Part shown: positions 1 through 4,547 of the stretch, in pieces
How positions within the stretch are numbered: position 1 is the stretch's first letter
Layout of the letters: every line of letters starts with the position of its first letter
Assembly (NCBI GenBank): GCA_020025115.1
Contig: JAHHSP010000082.1
Coordinates: forward strand, 1 to 5,717
DNA: 5,717 nucleotides
Reading direction: 5' to 3'
DNA from: Collinsella sp.
GTDB taxonomy: Bacteria > Actinomycetota > Coriobacteriia > Coriobacteriales > Coriobacteriaceae
The notes under the pieces: model-generated
The model's input: the letters and a program-made list of their open reading frames with translations, nothing else
Told to the model about the DNA's origin: nothing
The model's database searches: none
Made by a program: the position numbers and the translations under genes

Positions 1-249
1 CAAACCGCGCGCGGCGTGCGCTTTGACACCGGAAACCCGTTCAGGAAACTCGCACTCCTGATTCCCGTGTGCGTCCCCCTACTCGTGACCTCGGTGCAAA
101 AGACCGACGCGACGGCGCTCGCGGCCGAACAACGCGGCTTCTACCTCAGAACGCGCGCGAGCTCCTATCGACGCTATCCGATGACGGCGGCAGACGTCAC
201 CGCCCTCGGCTGCTGCCTTGCGCTCCTAGCGGTCGGCTTCGCCCTGTAG
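1..249 (+). CDS. ecfT: ECF transporter transmembrane subunit EcfT, C-terminal part (5' end outside window)
   Basis: This is the last 82 codons of an integral membrane protein, open from base 1 to the TAG at 247-249. EcfT couples two cytoplasmic ATPases (EcfA/A') to a substrate-binding S subunit in energy-coupling-factor importers of vitamins or metals. The family's two signature coupling motifs are visible. The first is Ala-Arg-Gly at local residues 3-5, followed by R-F-D-x-G-N-P. The second is Glu-Gln-Arg-Gly at about 43-46, a variant in which the usual Ala is Gln. Between them lies the hydrophobic helix with LIPVCVPLLVTSV. A final hydrophobic helix (ALGCCLALLAVGFAL) ends the protein, as is usual for EcfT/CbiQ. 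The GTG at 16 is an internal Val codon, not a start. The ATPase genes probably lie upstream, outside the window. The substrate cannot be told from this subunit. Confidence 0.85.
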   Translation, partial: QTARGVRFDTGNPFRKLALLIPVCVPLLVTSVQKTDATALAAEQRGFYLRTRASSYRRYPMTAADVTALGCCLALLAVGFAL

Positions 250-329
250 GCGCACCCGCGCCGAGGCGCTAAGATAGGCGATACGCACCGAACGGCCCAC
301 TCCACGGCGAGTAGCGGCCCGATTTTGCC

Positions 330-336
330 AGGAGGA
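330..336 (+). promoter_or_regulatory. Shine-Dalgarno site fixing the methyltransferase start
   Basis: AGGAGGA lies 3 bases before the ATG at 340. An in-frame TTG at 325 would place this site inside the coding sequence, so the ATG at 340 is the better start. A weak TAAGAT at 270-275 could be a -10, but I see no matching -35. No T-tailed terminator follows ecfT, so read-through from it is possible. Confidence 0.8.
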
Positions 337-339
337 ACC

Positions 340-1311
340 ATGCAGCTGACCGATCGTCTCGACGAGCTCACCCGCGAGCTTCTCGCCGATGGCTTCAATG
401 CCGCGCGCGAACGCCCCGTGACCCTGCGCGCCAACACGCTCAAGACGACTGCCGACCAGGTCGCGGCGGCACTCGACGCCGCCGGCATCGGTCACATCCG
501 CGCGCCCTGGTACGGGGATGCCTTCGTGCTCGACGGCGTACGAGAGCGCGAGGTATGGGATCTCGATATCTATCGCGACGGCCTCGTATATCTGCAGAGC
601 CTCTCCTCCATGCTCCCGCCGCTCGTCCTCGGACCGCTCCCGGGCTCCGACGTCCTCGACATGTGCTCGGCCCCCGGCGGAAAGACTTCCCAACTCGCCG
701 CGCTCACGGGCAACGGCGCGCACCTCACCGCCTGCGAGATGAGCGCTCCGCGGGCCGAGAAGCTCTCGTACAATCTCGACAAGCTCGGGGCGCAAAATGT
801 GAACATCATGCGCACGGACGCGCGCCGCCTCGACGAATTCTTCAGCTTCGATCAGATTTTGCTCGACGCGCCGTGCACGGGCACCGGCACATATCGCACC
901 GGCGACGAACGAGCCGAGAAACGCATGACGCTCCATCTGCTCGAAAAAGTCGTCAAATCCCAGCACGCCCTGCTCGACCGCGCCCTCAAGGTCCTGAAGC
1001 CCGGCGGGATCCTCGTCTACTCCACCTGCTCGGTTCTTCCCGAGGAAAACGACGAGCAGGTGCGCTCGGCCCTCAAGCGCCATCGCGACTGCGAGGTCGT
1101 GCCGATTCTTGCGGGCGACCCCGGCGATGGGCATTCCGATCCGGAAGCGCGCTCCATCACGATCGCCCACGCCGATGAGGGCGAGCTCGCATTGCCGATC
1201 CTGGACCTCCCAAACTCGCTCGAGGGAACGCTGACGATCGCCCCAACCCGCCTATATGAGGGATTCTACGTCGCCGCCCTGAAGAAGCAGGCCCCTCGCG
1301 CCAAGCGATGA
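340..1311 (+). CDS. RsmB/NOP-family RNA 5-methylcytosine methyltransferase
   Basis: A predicted 323-residue enzyme that transfers a methyl group from S-adenosylmethionine to C5 of a cytosine in RNA, probably rRNA or tRNA. The N-terminal part carries the family's P-V-T-L-R-x-N-T-L-K segment (about residues 26-35). The SAM-binding motif D-M-C-S-A-P-G-G-K-T spans 107-116. Motif IV, D-A-P-C-T-G-T-G, has Cys179. Motif VI, Y-S-T-C-S-V-L-P-E-E-N, has Cys230. In RsmB-type enzymes the motif VI Cys attacks C6 of the cytosine and the motif IV Cys helps release the product; both are present. The C-terminal E-G-F-Y-V-A matches the family's last strand. The protein is much shorter than RsmB (about 430 residues). 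It has no NusB-like N-terminal domain and no obvious C-terminal PUA domain, so the exact target base cannot be named. It lies 90 bases after ecfT, possibly in the same transcript, and ends before a hairpin. Confidence 0.92.
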   Translation: MQLTDRLDELTRELLADGFNAARERPVTLRANTLKTTADQVAAALDAAGIGHIRAPWYGDAFVLDGVREREVWDLDIYRDGLVYLQSLSSMLPPLVLGPLPGSDVLDMCSAPGGKTSQLAALTGNGAHLTACEMSAPRAEKLSYNLDKLGAQNVNIMRTDARRLDEFFSFDQILLDAPCTGTGTYRTGDERAEKRMTLHLLEKVVKSQHALLDRALKVLKPGGILVYSTCSVLPEENDEQVRSALKRHRDCEVVPILAGDPGDGHSDPEARSITIAHADEGELALPILDLPNSLEGTLTIAPTRLYEGFYVAALKKQAPRAKR

Positions 1312-1335
1312 GACCGCACGGGACGGCTATGAAAT

Positions 1336-1363
1336 GGGACCCCGCGCGATGGCGCGGGGTCCC
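1336..1363. terminator. Perfect 12-bp hairpin between convergent genes, probable bidirectional terminator
   Basis: The arm GGGACCCCGCGC (1336-1347) pairs perfectly with 1352-1363 around the 4-base loop GATG. It sits 25 bases after the methyltransferase stop and 36 bases beyond the stop of the minus-strand small gene. There is no T tract on the plus side. Read on the minus strand, the stem is followed by ATTTCATAG, which is mildly T-rich. It therefore looks a better intrinsic terminator for the minus-strand gene, and it may act on the plus side with help or only as a 3'-end stabiliser. Confidence 0.7.
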
Positions 1364-1398
1364 GACGCTTGCACGGAATACGAGCGCCCGATCGGCGG

Positions 1399-1533
1399 CT
1401 ATCGCTCGCGCTCCTCGTCGCCCTTACGGGCATTGCGGTCCTTGAGGGTGGCAAACAGCAGGTATACCAGGGCCACCACGGCAATGGCGCCGGCGATCAT
1501 GAGCACCGGGGCCAAAATGTCGAACATCTCCAC
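1399..1533 (-). CDS. Small single-pass membrane protein, function unknown
   Basis: A minus-strand gene of 44 codons from a GTG at 1533, or 42 from the ATG at 1527, ending at TAG (1399-1401). The protein begins MFDILAPVLMIAG. It has one hydrophobic helix (about residues 5-28 from the ATG) and a highly charged tail, KDRNARKGDEERER, which suggests an inner-membrane protein with its C-terminus in the cytoplasm. The minus strand carries AAGGGA (1549-1544), 10 bases before the GTG. That spacing favours the GTG start; the ATG would be 16 bases away. A TGn-extended -10 lies upstream at 1597-1592 and a hairpin follows the stop. These signals, plus the clean membrane-protein pattern, argue that it is real. 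I recognise no family. Its reading frame continues far upstream to about 3120, but only as antisense shadow of the next gene. Confidence 0.65.
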   Translation of the reverse strand: MEMFDILAPVLMIAGAIAVVALVYLLFATLKDRNARKGDEERER

Positions 1534-1551
1534 GGCGGCGCCATCCCTTCT

Positions 1552-1567
1552 CGCGCGCGGGCGCGCG
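1552..1567 (-). repeat. Alternating CG inverted repeat in the leader of the small membrane gene
   Basis: CGCGCGC (1552-1558) pairs with GCGCGCG (1561-1567) around GG. In RNA this would be a very stable 6-bp GC stem with a 4-base loop. On the minus strand it lies just upstream of the AAGGGA Shine-Dalgarno (1549-1544), inside the predicted leader. It may influence translation or transcript stability. It could also be only a GC-rich low-complexity tract. Confidence 0.5.
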
Positions 1568-1591
1568 CTCTCAAATTGCCTTCGCCGCCCC

Positions 1592-1597
1592 AGCATA
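1592..1597 (-). promoter_or_regulatory. Probable extended -10 promoter element of the small membrane gene
   Basis: On the minus strand the sequence reads TGGTATGCT: a -10 hexamer TATGCT preceded by a TGn extension. Transcription would start near 1585, giving a leader of about 50 bases. No good -35 is visible at 16-18 bases, which an extended -10 can tolerate. Confidence 0.4.
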
Positions 1598-1694
1598 CCA
1601 GATTCGGCCCCAACGGCCGCCATGGCGCAGGAACCACAAAGCCATGGAAACCGCGTGAGCGACGCCCCTTCGCCCTCAAGAGCATGCGGGCGGG

Positions 1695-1700
1695 TACAAT
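1695..1700 (+). promoter_or_regulatory. Possible -10 element of the TIM-barrel gene
   Basis: GGGTACAAT ends at 1700, with TACAAT as a -10 candidate. The start site would be near 1706 and the leader about 29 bases. No convincing -35 stands at the normal distance. The same GGGTAC-AT pattern recurs at 5692-5700, which supports it a little. Confidence 0.4.
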
Positions 1701-1734
1701 GAATCGACATTCGTCCTTCCCTCAAGGGGGCATC

Positions 1735-2856
1735 ATGACCAACACCACTCCCGACGCCGCACGCGCCTCCGTACCCGACCCGCGGCCCGATGCCGTCGAA
1801 CCGAAGACGGGAGCCGGCCCCGCCGCCGCGTCCTACCCCATACCGGCCATCGAGCGCAGCGTCGATCAAACCGAACTCGAGCCCGGCGATACCGACGCCG
1901 ACGCCGTCTCCGTCAGTGCCGAGGTTCCCGAGTCGATCGAGGCGACCATCGATTTCTCCGAAGTCGAGCTCGCCGACGAGTTCGCCGAGCCCGAGCTCGC
2001 CGTGACACCGGGCGGCCTGCTGCCCATGGAGCCCTCGCCCATCGAGGGCCGGCTGCGCAAGGCGCCGCTTCGCGTCCCCGACGAGCTCGAGGAGTGCGGC
2101 GGCTTCACGCTGTTCGGACGCCGCATCAAGTCGCTGCTCTACACCACCGACGTCGCCGTCATACGCAACTCCAACGCCGATGCGATCTTCGCCGTGTATC
2201 CTTTCACCGCGCAACCGGCCATCACGCAGGCCCTCCTCACCGCCTCCGAGGCCCCCGTGTTCGTGGGTGTCGGCGGCGGCACCACAACCGGCAAGCGCTC
2301 CGTTCAGCTGGCCGCCGTGTCCGAGATGCAGGGCGCCGCGGGCGTTGTCGTCAACTCCCCCGCGCCACCCGAGATGATCGAGCAGATCTGCGCCGTCATC
2401 GATATCCCCGTCATCGCCACCGTGGTGCGCTGCGACGCGGTCGCGCACGCCAAGGTAAAGGCCGGTGCCAAGATCTTGAACGTCGCCGCCGGCAAGGACA
2501 CCCCCGCCGTCCTGCGCGAGCTGCGCGAGATCTACCCGAATCTTCCGCTCGTGGCGTCCGGCGGTCGCAGCTCCCTGTCCGTTCGCGAGACCGTCCAGGC
2601 CGGTGCCAACGCCGTCATCTGGACGCCGCCCTCGGCACAGCAGCTCCAGGCAGATATGATGCGCCGCTATCGCGAGGCCGAAGTCAAACCCGAGGTGCCG
2701 ATCATGGACCCGGTCGCCGCGGCCGACGTCAACCCCCTTGAAAGTGCACGTGCCGACGTGCCCATCCCCGATGAGCTGATCGCCAAGGCCACCACCGGAG
2801 GCCCCAGGCGCCAGCGCCCCTTCCCCCAGCTCTTCTTCAAGGGCAGGCGTCACTGA
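1735..2856 (+). CDS. TIM-barrel protein of unknown function (the 'hydrolase'-labelled family) with a long disordered N-terminus
   Basis: A predicted 373-residue protein. Residues from about 120 to 320 form an alternating beta/alpha barrel of the phosphate-binding type. Visible elements are G-R-R-I-K-S-L-L-Y-T-T-D-V-A-V-I (128-143), the strand and loop V-F-V-G-V-G-G-G-T-T-T-G-K-R-S (175-189), V-V-V-N-S-P (204-209), I-P-V-I-A-T-V (224-230), A-G-A-K-I-L-N-V-A-A-G-K (243-254) and V-A-S-G-G-R-S (273-279). The Gly-rich loops and the late S-G-G-R resemble phosphate-binding loops of KDPG-aldolase or IMPDH-like barrels. From memory this matches a conserved Firmicutes and Coriobacteria family of about 230 residues, usually labelled only 'hydrolase'. 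I know of no proven reaction. Residues 1 to about 118 are acidic, rich in Ala, Pro and Glu, and probably disordered. AAGGGGG (1724-1730), 4 bases before the ATG, supports this start; the in-frame ATG at 1699 lacks such a site. The C-terminus is basic (RRQRPFPQLFFKGRRH). Confidence 0.75.
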   Translation: MTNTTPDAARASVPDPRPDAVEPKTGAGPAAASYPIPAIERSVDQTELEPGDTDADAVSVSAEVPESIEATIDFSEVELADEFAEPELAVTPGGLLPMEPSPIEGRLRKAPLRVPDELEECGGFTLFGRRIKSLLYTTDVAVIRNSNADAIFAVYPFTAQPAITQALLTASEAPVFVGVGGGTTTGKRSVQLAAVSEMQGAAGVVVNSPAPPEMIEQICAVIDIPVIATVVRCDAVAHAKVKAGAKILNVAAGKDTPAVLRELREIYPNLPLVASGGRSSLSVRETVQAGANAVIWTPPSAQQLQADMMRRYREAEVKPEVPIMDPVAAADVNPLESARADVPIPDELIAKATTGGPRRQRPFPQLFFKGRRH

Positions 2857-2880
2857 CGGCCCTCCAGCCCCCGACCGCGC

Positions 2881-2932
2881 ACGGCCCCGGCCCGCTCGAT
2901 CCGATGGGTCGGCAGACCGGGGCCGTCTTCTT
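2881..2932 (+). terminator. Intrinsic terminator after the TIM-barrel gene
   Basis: The arm ACGGCCCCGG (2881-2890) pairs perfectly with CCGGGGCCGT (2917-2926). The 26-base loop contains a smaller CCGA/TCGG stem (2901-2904 with 2909-2912). The T-rich tail TCTTCTT runs to 2932. It begins 24 bases after the stop codon. Confidence 0.7.
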
Positions 2933-3043
2933 ACCCGAACGCCCCGACGCTGGGCGGTGCACGCCATGTCCGCAAGTTCGTCGTCGAAGCCCGTGCCCAA
3001 CGCCCCGGCCAAAACGGCCCACGAGCCAGACCGGAATCGAAAT

Positions 3044-3439
3044 ATGAAGACACTTCTCACACAGCTCGCGAAGTTCGGCGTGGTCGGCGTGGTTGCCACC
3101 GTCCTCGACTTCGGAATCATGAACCTGCTCCATTACGGAGTCCGTCTCGATATCCTATTAGCCAATACGGCGGGGTTCGCCATCTCGCTCATCTTCAATT
3201 ACACCGCGAGCATGAAGTTCGTCTTCGAGCACAGAGATGGGATGAGTCGGCGTCGAGAGTTCGTCATCTTCGTCGTGCTCTCACTTATCGGCCTCGCCCT
3301 GAACGATGGCATAGTCCTGGCCCTCAACAAAGGGCTGGCACTCGAGGCCAACCTTGCAAAGATCGCCGCAACGGCACTCGTGATGACGTACAACTTCGCG
3401 ACGCGCAAGCTCTTCCTCGATGGCACGGGCAATCAGTAG
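3044..3439 (+). CDS. GtrA-family membrane protein, first of a tandem pair
   Basis: From the ATG at 3044 the product has 131 residues and four hydrophobic helices (roughly 8-29, 35-57, 72-92 and 99-118), the usual size and topology of GtrA (PF04138). Family members are thought to help move lipid-linked sugars across the membrane for polysaccharide or teichoic-acid glycosylation; the substrate here is unknown. K-F-G-x-V-G near the start, F-N-Y-x-x-S-M-K-F-V-F after helix 2 and the charged loop M-S-R-R-R-E-F are typical. The start is uncertain. The frame stays open upstream to an ATG at 2966 and a GTG at 2957, which would add a Ser/Pro/Ala-rich tail of 26-29 residues. The ATG at 3044 is preferred because family members begin close to K-F-G and GGAA lies 7 bases before it. 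No clear promoter is visible, so read-through from upstream is possible. No glycosyltransferase gene is adjacent. Confidence 0.85.
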   Translation: MKTLLTQLAKFGVVGVVATVLDFGIMNLLHYGVRLDILLANTAGFAISLIFNYTASMKFVFEHRDGMSRRREFVIFVVLSLIGLALNDGIVLALNKGLALEANLAKIAATALVMTYNFATRKLFLDGTGNQ

Positions 3440-3477
3440 CCCACGCACCGGCCCGTTCGCCCATCGGAGTCGAAACG

Positions 3478-3515
3478 CCGCCCGCCGACACCGCGCGTCG
3501 GCGGGCGGATTCATA
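3478..3515 (+). terminator. Intrinsic terminator between the two GtrA genes
   Basis: CCGCCCGCCGAC (3478-3489) pairs perfectly with GTCGGCGGGCGG (3497-3508) around a 7-base loop. The stem is followed by the moderately T-rich ATTCATATGCTTCTT. A 12-bp GC stem this strong should end the first GtrA transcript, although the tail is not a pure T run. Confidence 0.75.
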
Positions 3516-3533
3516 TGCTTCTTGTGCTCAGCC

Positions 3534-3562
3534 TTACAATTCGCTTACCCACGACGTATAGT
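3534..3562 (+). promoter_or_regulatory. Sigma-70-type promoter of the second GtrA gene
   Basis: A TTACAA -35 (3534-3539), a 17-base spacer and a TATAGT -10 (3557-3562) match the housekeeping sigma consensus well. The start site would be near 3569, leaving a leader of about 22 bases. AGGCAGGA (3575-3582) serves as a loose Shine-Dalgarno. Confidence 0.65.
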
Positions 3563-3590
3563 TTGCCTGCATTAAGGCAGGACGGCCGTC

Positions 3591-4025
3591 ATGGCCCTCG
3601 TGAGCGGAAGTGATGGTTTGCGCAACGCACTCGCACATCCCAATACTCGGCAATTCTTGAAATTCGCCGCCGTGGGACTCGCCTCCCTCGCGGTCGAGTA
3701 CGCATTTCTCGTCTATCTGCTGCAGTCGCTCAATATGAACTACCTCATTGCGACCACGATCTCCTTCATCATCTCCATCGTGTTCAACTACATCTTGTCC
3801 ATGAAGTATGTCTTCGTACATAAAGAGGACATGAGCCGACGCCGCGAGTTCATCATCTTCTCGGCGCTCTCCGCCATCGGCCTGGGCCTGAACGACCTGT
3901 ACATGTTCATCGGGGTCGGCCTGCTGAATATCGGCACCATGTCCATGAAGGTCATCTCGACGTTTTTCGTCACCTGGTACAACTACTTCAGCCGCCGCAA
4001 GTTCCTGGATGCCGGTCACGCATAA
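3591..4025 (+). CDS. GtrA-family membrane protein, second of a tandem pair
   Basis: A predicted 144-residue four-helix membrane protein (helices about 22-44, 48-70, 86-107 and 110-133). It aligns without gaps to the upstream GtrA over 119 residues, with about 47 identical positions counted by hand (about 39%). The strongest block is F-N-Y-x-x-S-M-K-x-V-F-x-H followed by M-S-R-R-R-E-F-x-I-F and I-G-L-x-L-N-D. The C-terminal Y-N and F-L-D are shared too. The pair therefore arose by duplication, but has diverged well beyond a recent copy. The N-terminus is about 14 residues longer than in the first copy and polar (MALVSGSDGLRNALAHPNTR). The likely role is translocation of a lipid-linked sugar or assistance to a membrane glycosyltransferase; this follows from the family and is not shown here. 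It has its own promoter and terminator. Its stop codon overlaps a purine-rich AAGGGGG (4024-4030) that precedes no convincing gene. Confidence 0.9.
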   Translation: MALVSGSDGLRNALAHPNTRQFLKFAAVGLASLAVEYAFLVYLLQSLNMNYLIATTISFIISIVFNYILSMKYVFVHKEDMSRRREFIIFSALSAIGLGLNDLYMFIGVGLLNIGTMSMKVISTFFVTWYNYFSRRKFLDAGHA

Positions 4026-4044
4026 GGGGGCATGCACTTCATGC

Positions 4045-4092
4045 CGTTCAACCGGCTCCACGTTCAACCGGCTTCACGTTCAACCGGCTTCA
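4045..4092 (+). repeat. Three tandem 16-bp repeats after the second GtrA gene
   Basis: The unit CGTTCAACCGGCTTCA occurs head to tail at 4045-4060 (with one C for T change), 4061-4076 and 4077-4092. The last unit runs into ACTTGAG, making TTCAACTTGAG (4089-4099), one base from the inverted-repeat motif found near the next gene's promoter. The array lies between the GtrA stop and its terminator, so it is probably transcribed as 3' UTR. Confidence 0.85.
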
Positions 4093-4111
4093 ACTTGAGC
4101 ACAACGCAGTC

Positions 4112-4142
4112 GAGGGGTCGCATCGCGGCCCCTCTTTCTTTA
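4112..4142 (+). terminator. Intrinsic terminator of the second GtrA transcript
   Basis: GAGGGG (4112-4117) pairs with CCCCTC (4129-4134). The stem is extended inward by one T-G wobble and by CGC/GCG pairing, giving about 10 bp around a 3-base loop. The tail TTTCTTTT (4135-4142) follows directly. Confidence 0.85.
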
Positions 4143-4374
4143 CCGGCCTTTAGCGGCCGCGCCCTTCCGAGCGCATACCGAGCGCCGCATGGCATGGGAG
4201 AAGAAATGGGACGGTCCAAAATAACCGTACCCGAAAAAGCGCGGCAGACCTTCGACCTTCGACTCAACGTTGAGACTCGTGACGGGGGCCGAAAAGGGCC
4301 CGCTTGTTCATGCGCCTGTACCTTTTGCCTGGTAGAGATGATGTTTCGAACATTGTCGGCCTCGCTAAAACCCT

Positions 4375-4395
4375 CACCTTAAAGGTGAACTTGAA
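4375..4395. promoter_or_regulatory. Operator-like palindrome overlapping a second half-matching motif
   Basis: CACCTTAAAGGTG (4375-4387) is a perfect 13-base inverted repeat centred on A4381. It overlaps GTGAACTTGAA (4385-4395), which matches TTCAACTTGAA at all but two positions. The word CCTTAAAG (4377-4384) recurs at 4461-4468 next to the next inverted repeat, so both elements are reused, in opposite order. Confidence 0.45.
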
Positions 4396-4449
4396 ACTAC
4401 AAAACTGCTTCATATTTCACTGTCTCCGCAGGTAAGCGAAGCCTAAACC

Positions 4450-4460
4450 TTCAACTTGAA
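4450..4460. promoter_or_regulatory. Operator-like inverted repeat TTCAACTTGAA
   Basis: An 11-base perfect inverted repeat centred on C4455, directly followed by CCTTAAAG. It lies 30 bp (about three helical turns) upstream of the matching repeat at 4479-4491, so one protein could sit on the same face of the DNA at both sites. Confidence 0.5.
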
Positions 4461-4478
4461 CCTTAAAGAATGTCTAAC

Positions 4479-4491
4479 GTTCAAGTTGAAC
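4479..4491. promoter_or_regulatory. Operator-like inverted repeat GTTCAAGTTGAAC overlapping the promoter
   Basis: A 13-base perfect inverted repeat centred on G4485. It ends 13 bases before the TATGAT -10 and covers the place where a -35 element would lie. A bound protein here could block RNA polymerase or take the place of a -35 contact. The responsible regulator is not in the window. Confidence 0.55.
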
Positions 4492-4501
4492 TCGAAGCCG
4501 G

Positions 4502-4510
4502 TGCTATGAT
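4502..4510 (+). promoter_or_regulatory. Extended -10 promoter of the secreted hydrolase gene
   Basis: TGCTATGAT is a TATGAT -10 (4505-4510) with a TGn extension. No consensus -35 lies at 17 bases; the best match, TTCAAG (4480-4485), is 19 bases away inside the inverted repeat. Transcription would start near 4517. Confidence 0.6.
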
Positions 4511-4513
4511 GCT

Positions 4514-4534
4514 TGTTGTCCTAAGGTAGCAACA
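4514..4534 (+). other. Leader stem-loop before the hydrolase start
   Basis: TGTTG (4514-4518) pairs with CAACA (4530-4534) around an 11-base loop, TCCTAAGGTAG. It lies at the predicted 5' end of the transcript, just before the GACGAGG Shine-Dalgarno (4535-4541). A 5-bp stem is weak, and the predicted start site near 4517 may cut into it. Confidence 0.3.
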
Positions 4535-4547
4535 GACGAGGATGTAC

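Larger units (their letters stand above)
4143..4500. other. Non-coding stretch with palindromes before the secreted hydrolase gene
   Basis: I see no convincing gene in this stretch of about 360 bases. It becomes more AT-rich towards its right end. It contains a perfect palindrome CTCAACGTTGAG (4263-4274), a weak GGGCC/GGCCC hairpin around a GAAAA loop near 4285-4300, and the inverted repeats listed separately at 4375-4395, 4450-4460 and 4479-4491. The most natural reading is a long regulatory region for the gene at 4548. A small RNA is possible but no promoter-terminator pair for one is visible. Confidence 0.5.

Noticed and set aside
226..1170. Minus-strand open frame of 314 codons
   Set aside because: It lies opposite the methyltransferase, whose motifs are unmistakable. 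The antisense product has no recognisable domain and a biased composition.
2094..2741. Plus-strand Arg-rich frame of 215 codons inside the TIM-barrel gene
   Set aside because: It is an out-of-frame shadow of high-GC coding DNA, nearly all Arg, Gly and His, with no start signal.
1534..3120. Long minus-strand open frame continuing upstream of the small membrane gene
   Set aside because: It is antisense to the TIM-barrel gene. The Gly/Asp/Arg-rich low-complexity translation is typical of a GC-rich shadow frame, and only its last 42-44 codons look like protein.
4032..4382. Plus-strand open frame of 116 codons after the second GtrA gene, with AAGGGGG nearby
   Set aside because: It runs through the tandem repeats and straight across a strong intrinsic terminator (4112-4142). 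The translation has no domain character, and the purine run is only 1 base from the first ATG (10 from the next).
4385..4491. Reading the inverted repeats as a CRISPR array or transposon ends
   Set aside because: The repeats are only 11-13 bases, unevenly spaced (65 and 30 bp between centres), with no adjacent cas or transposase gene and no target-site duplication.
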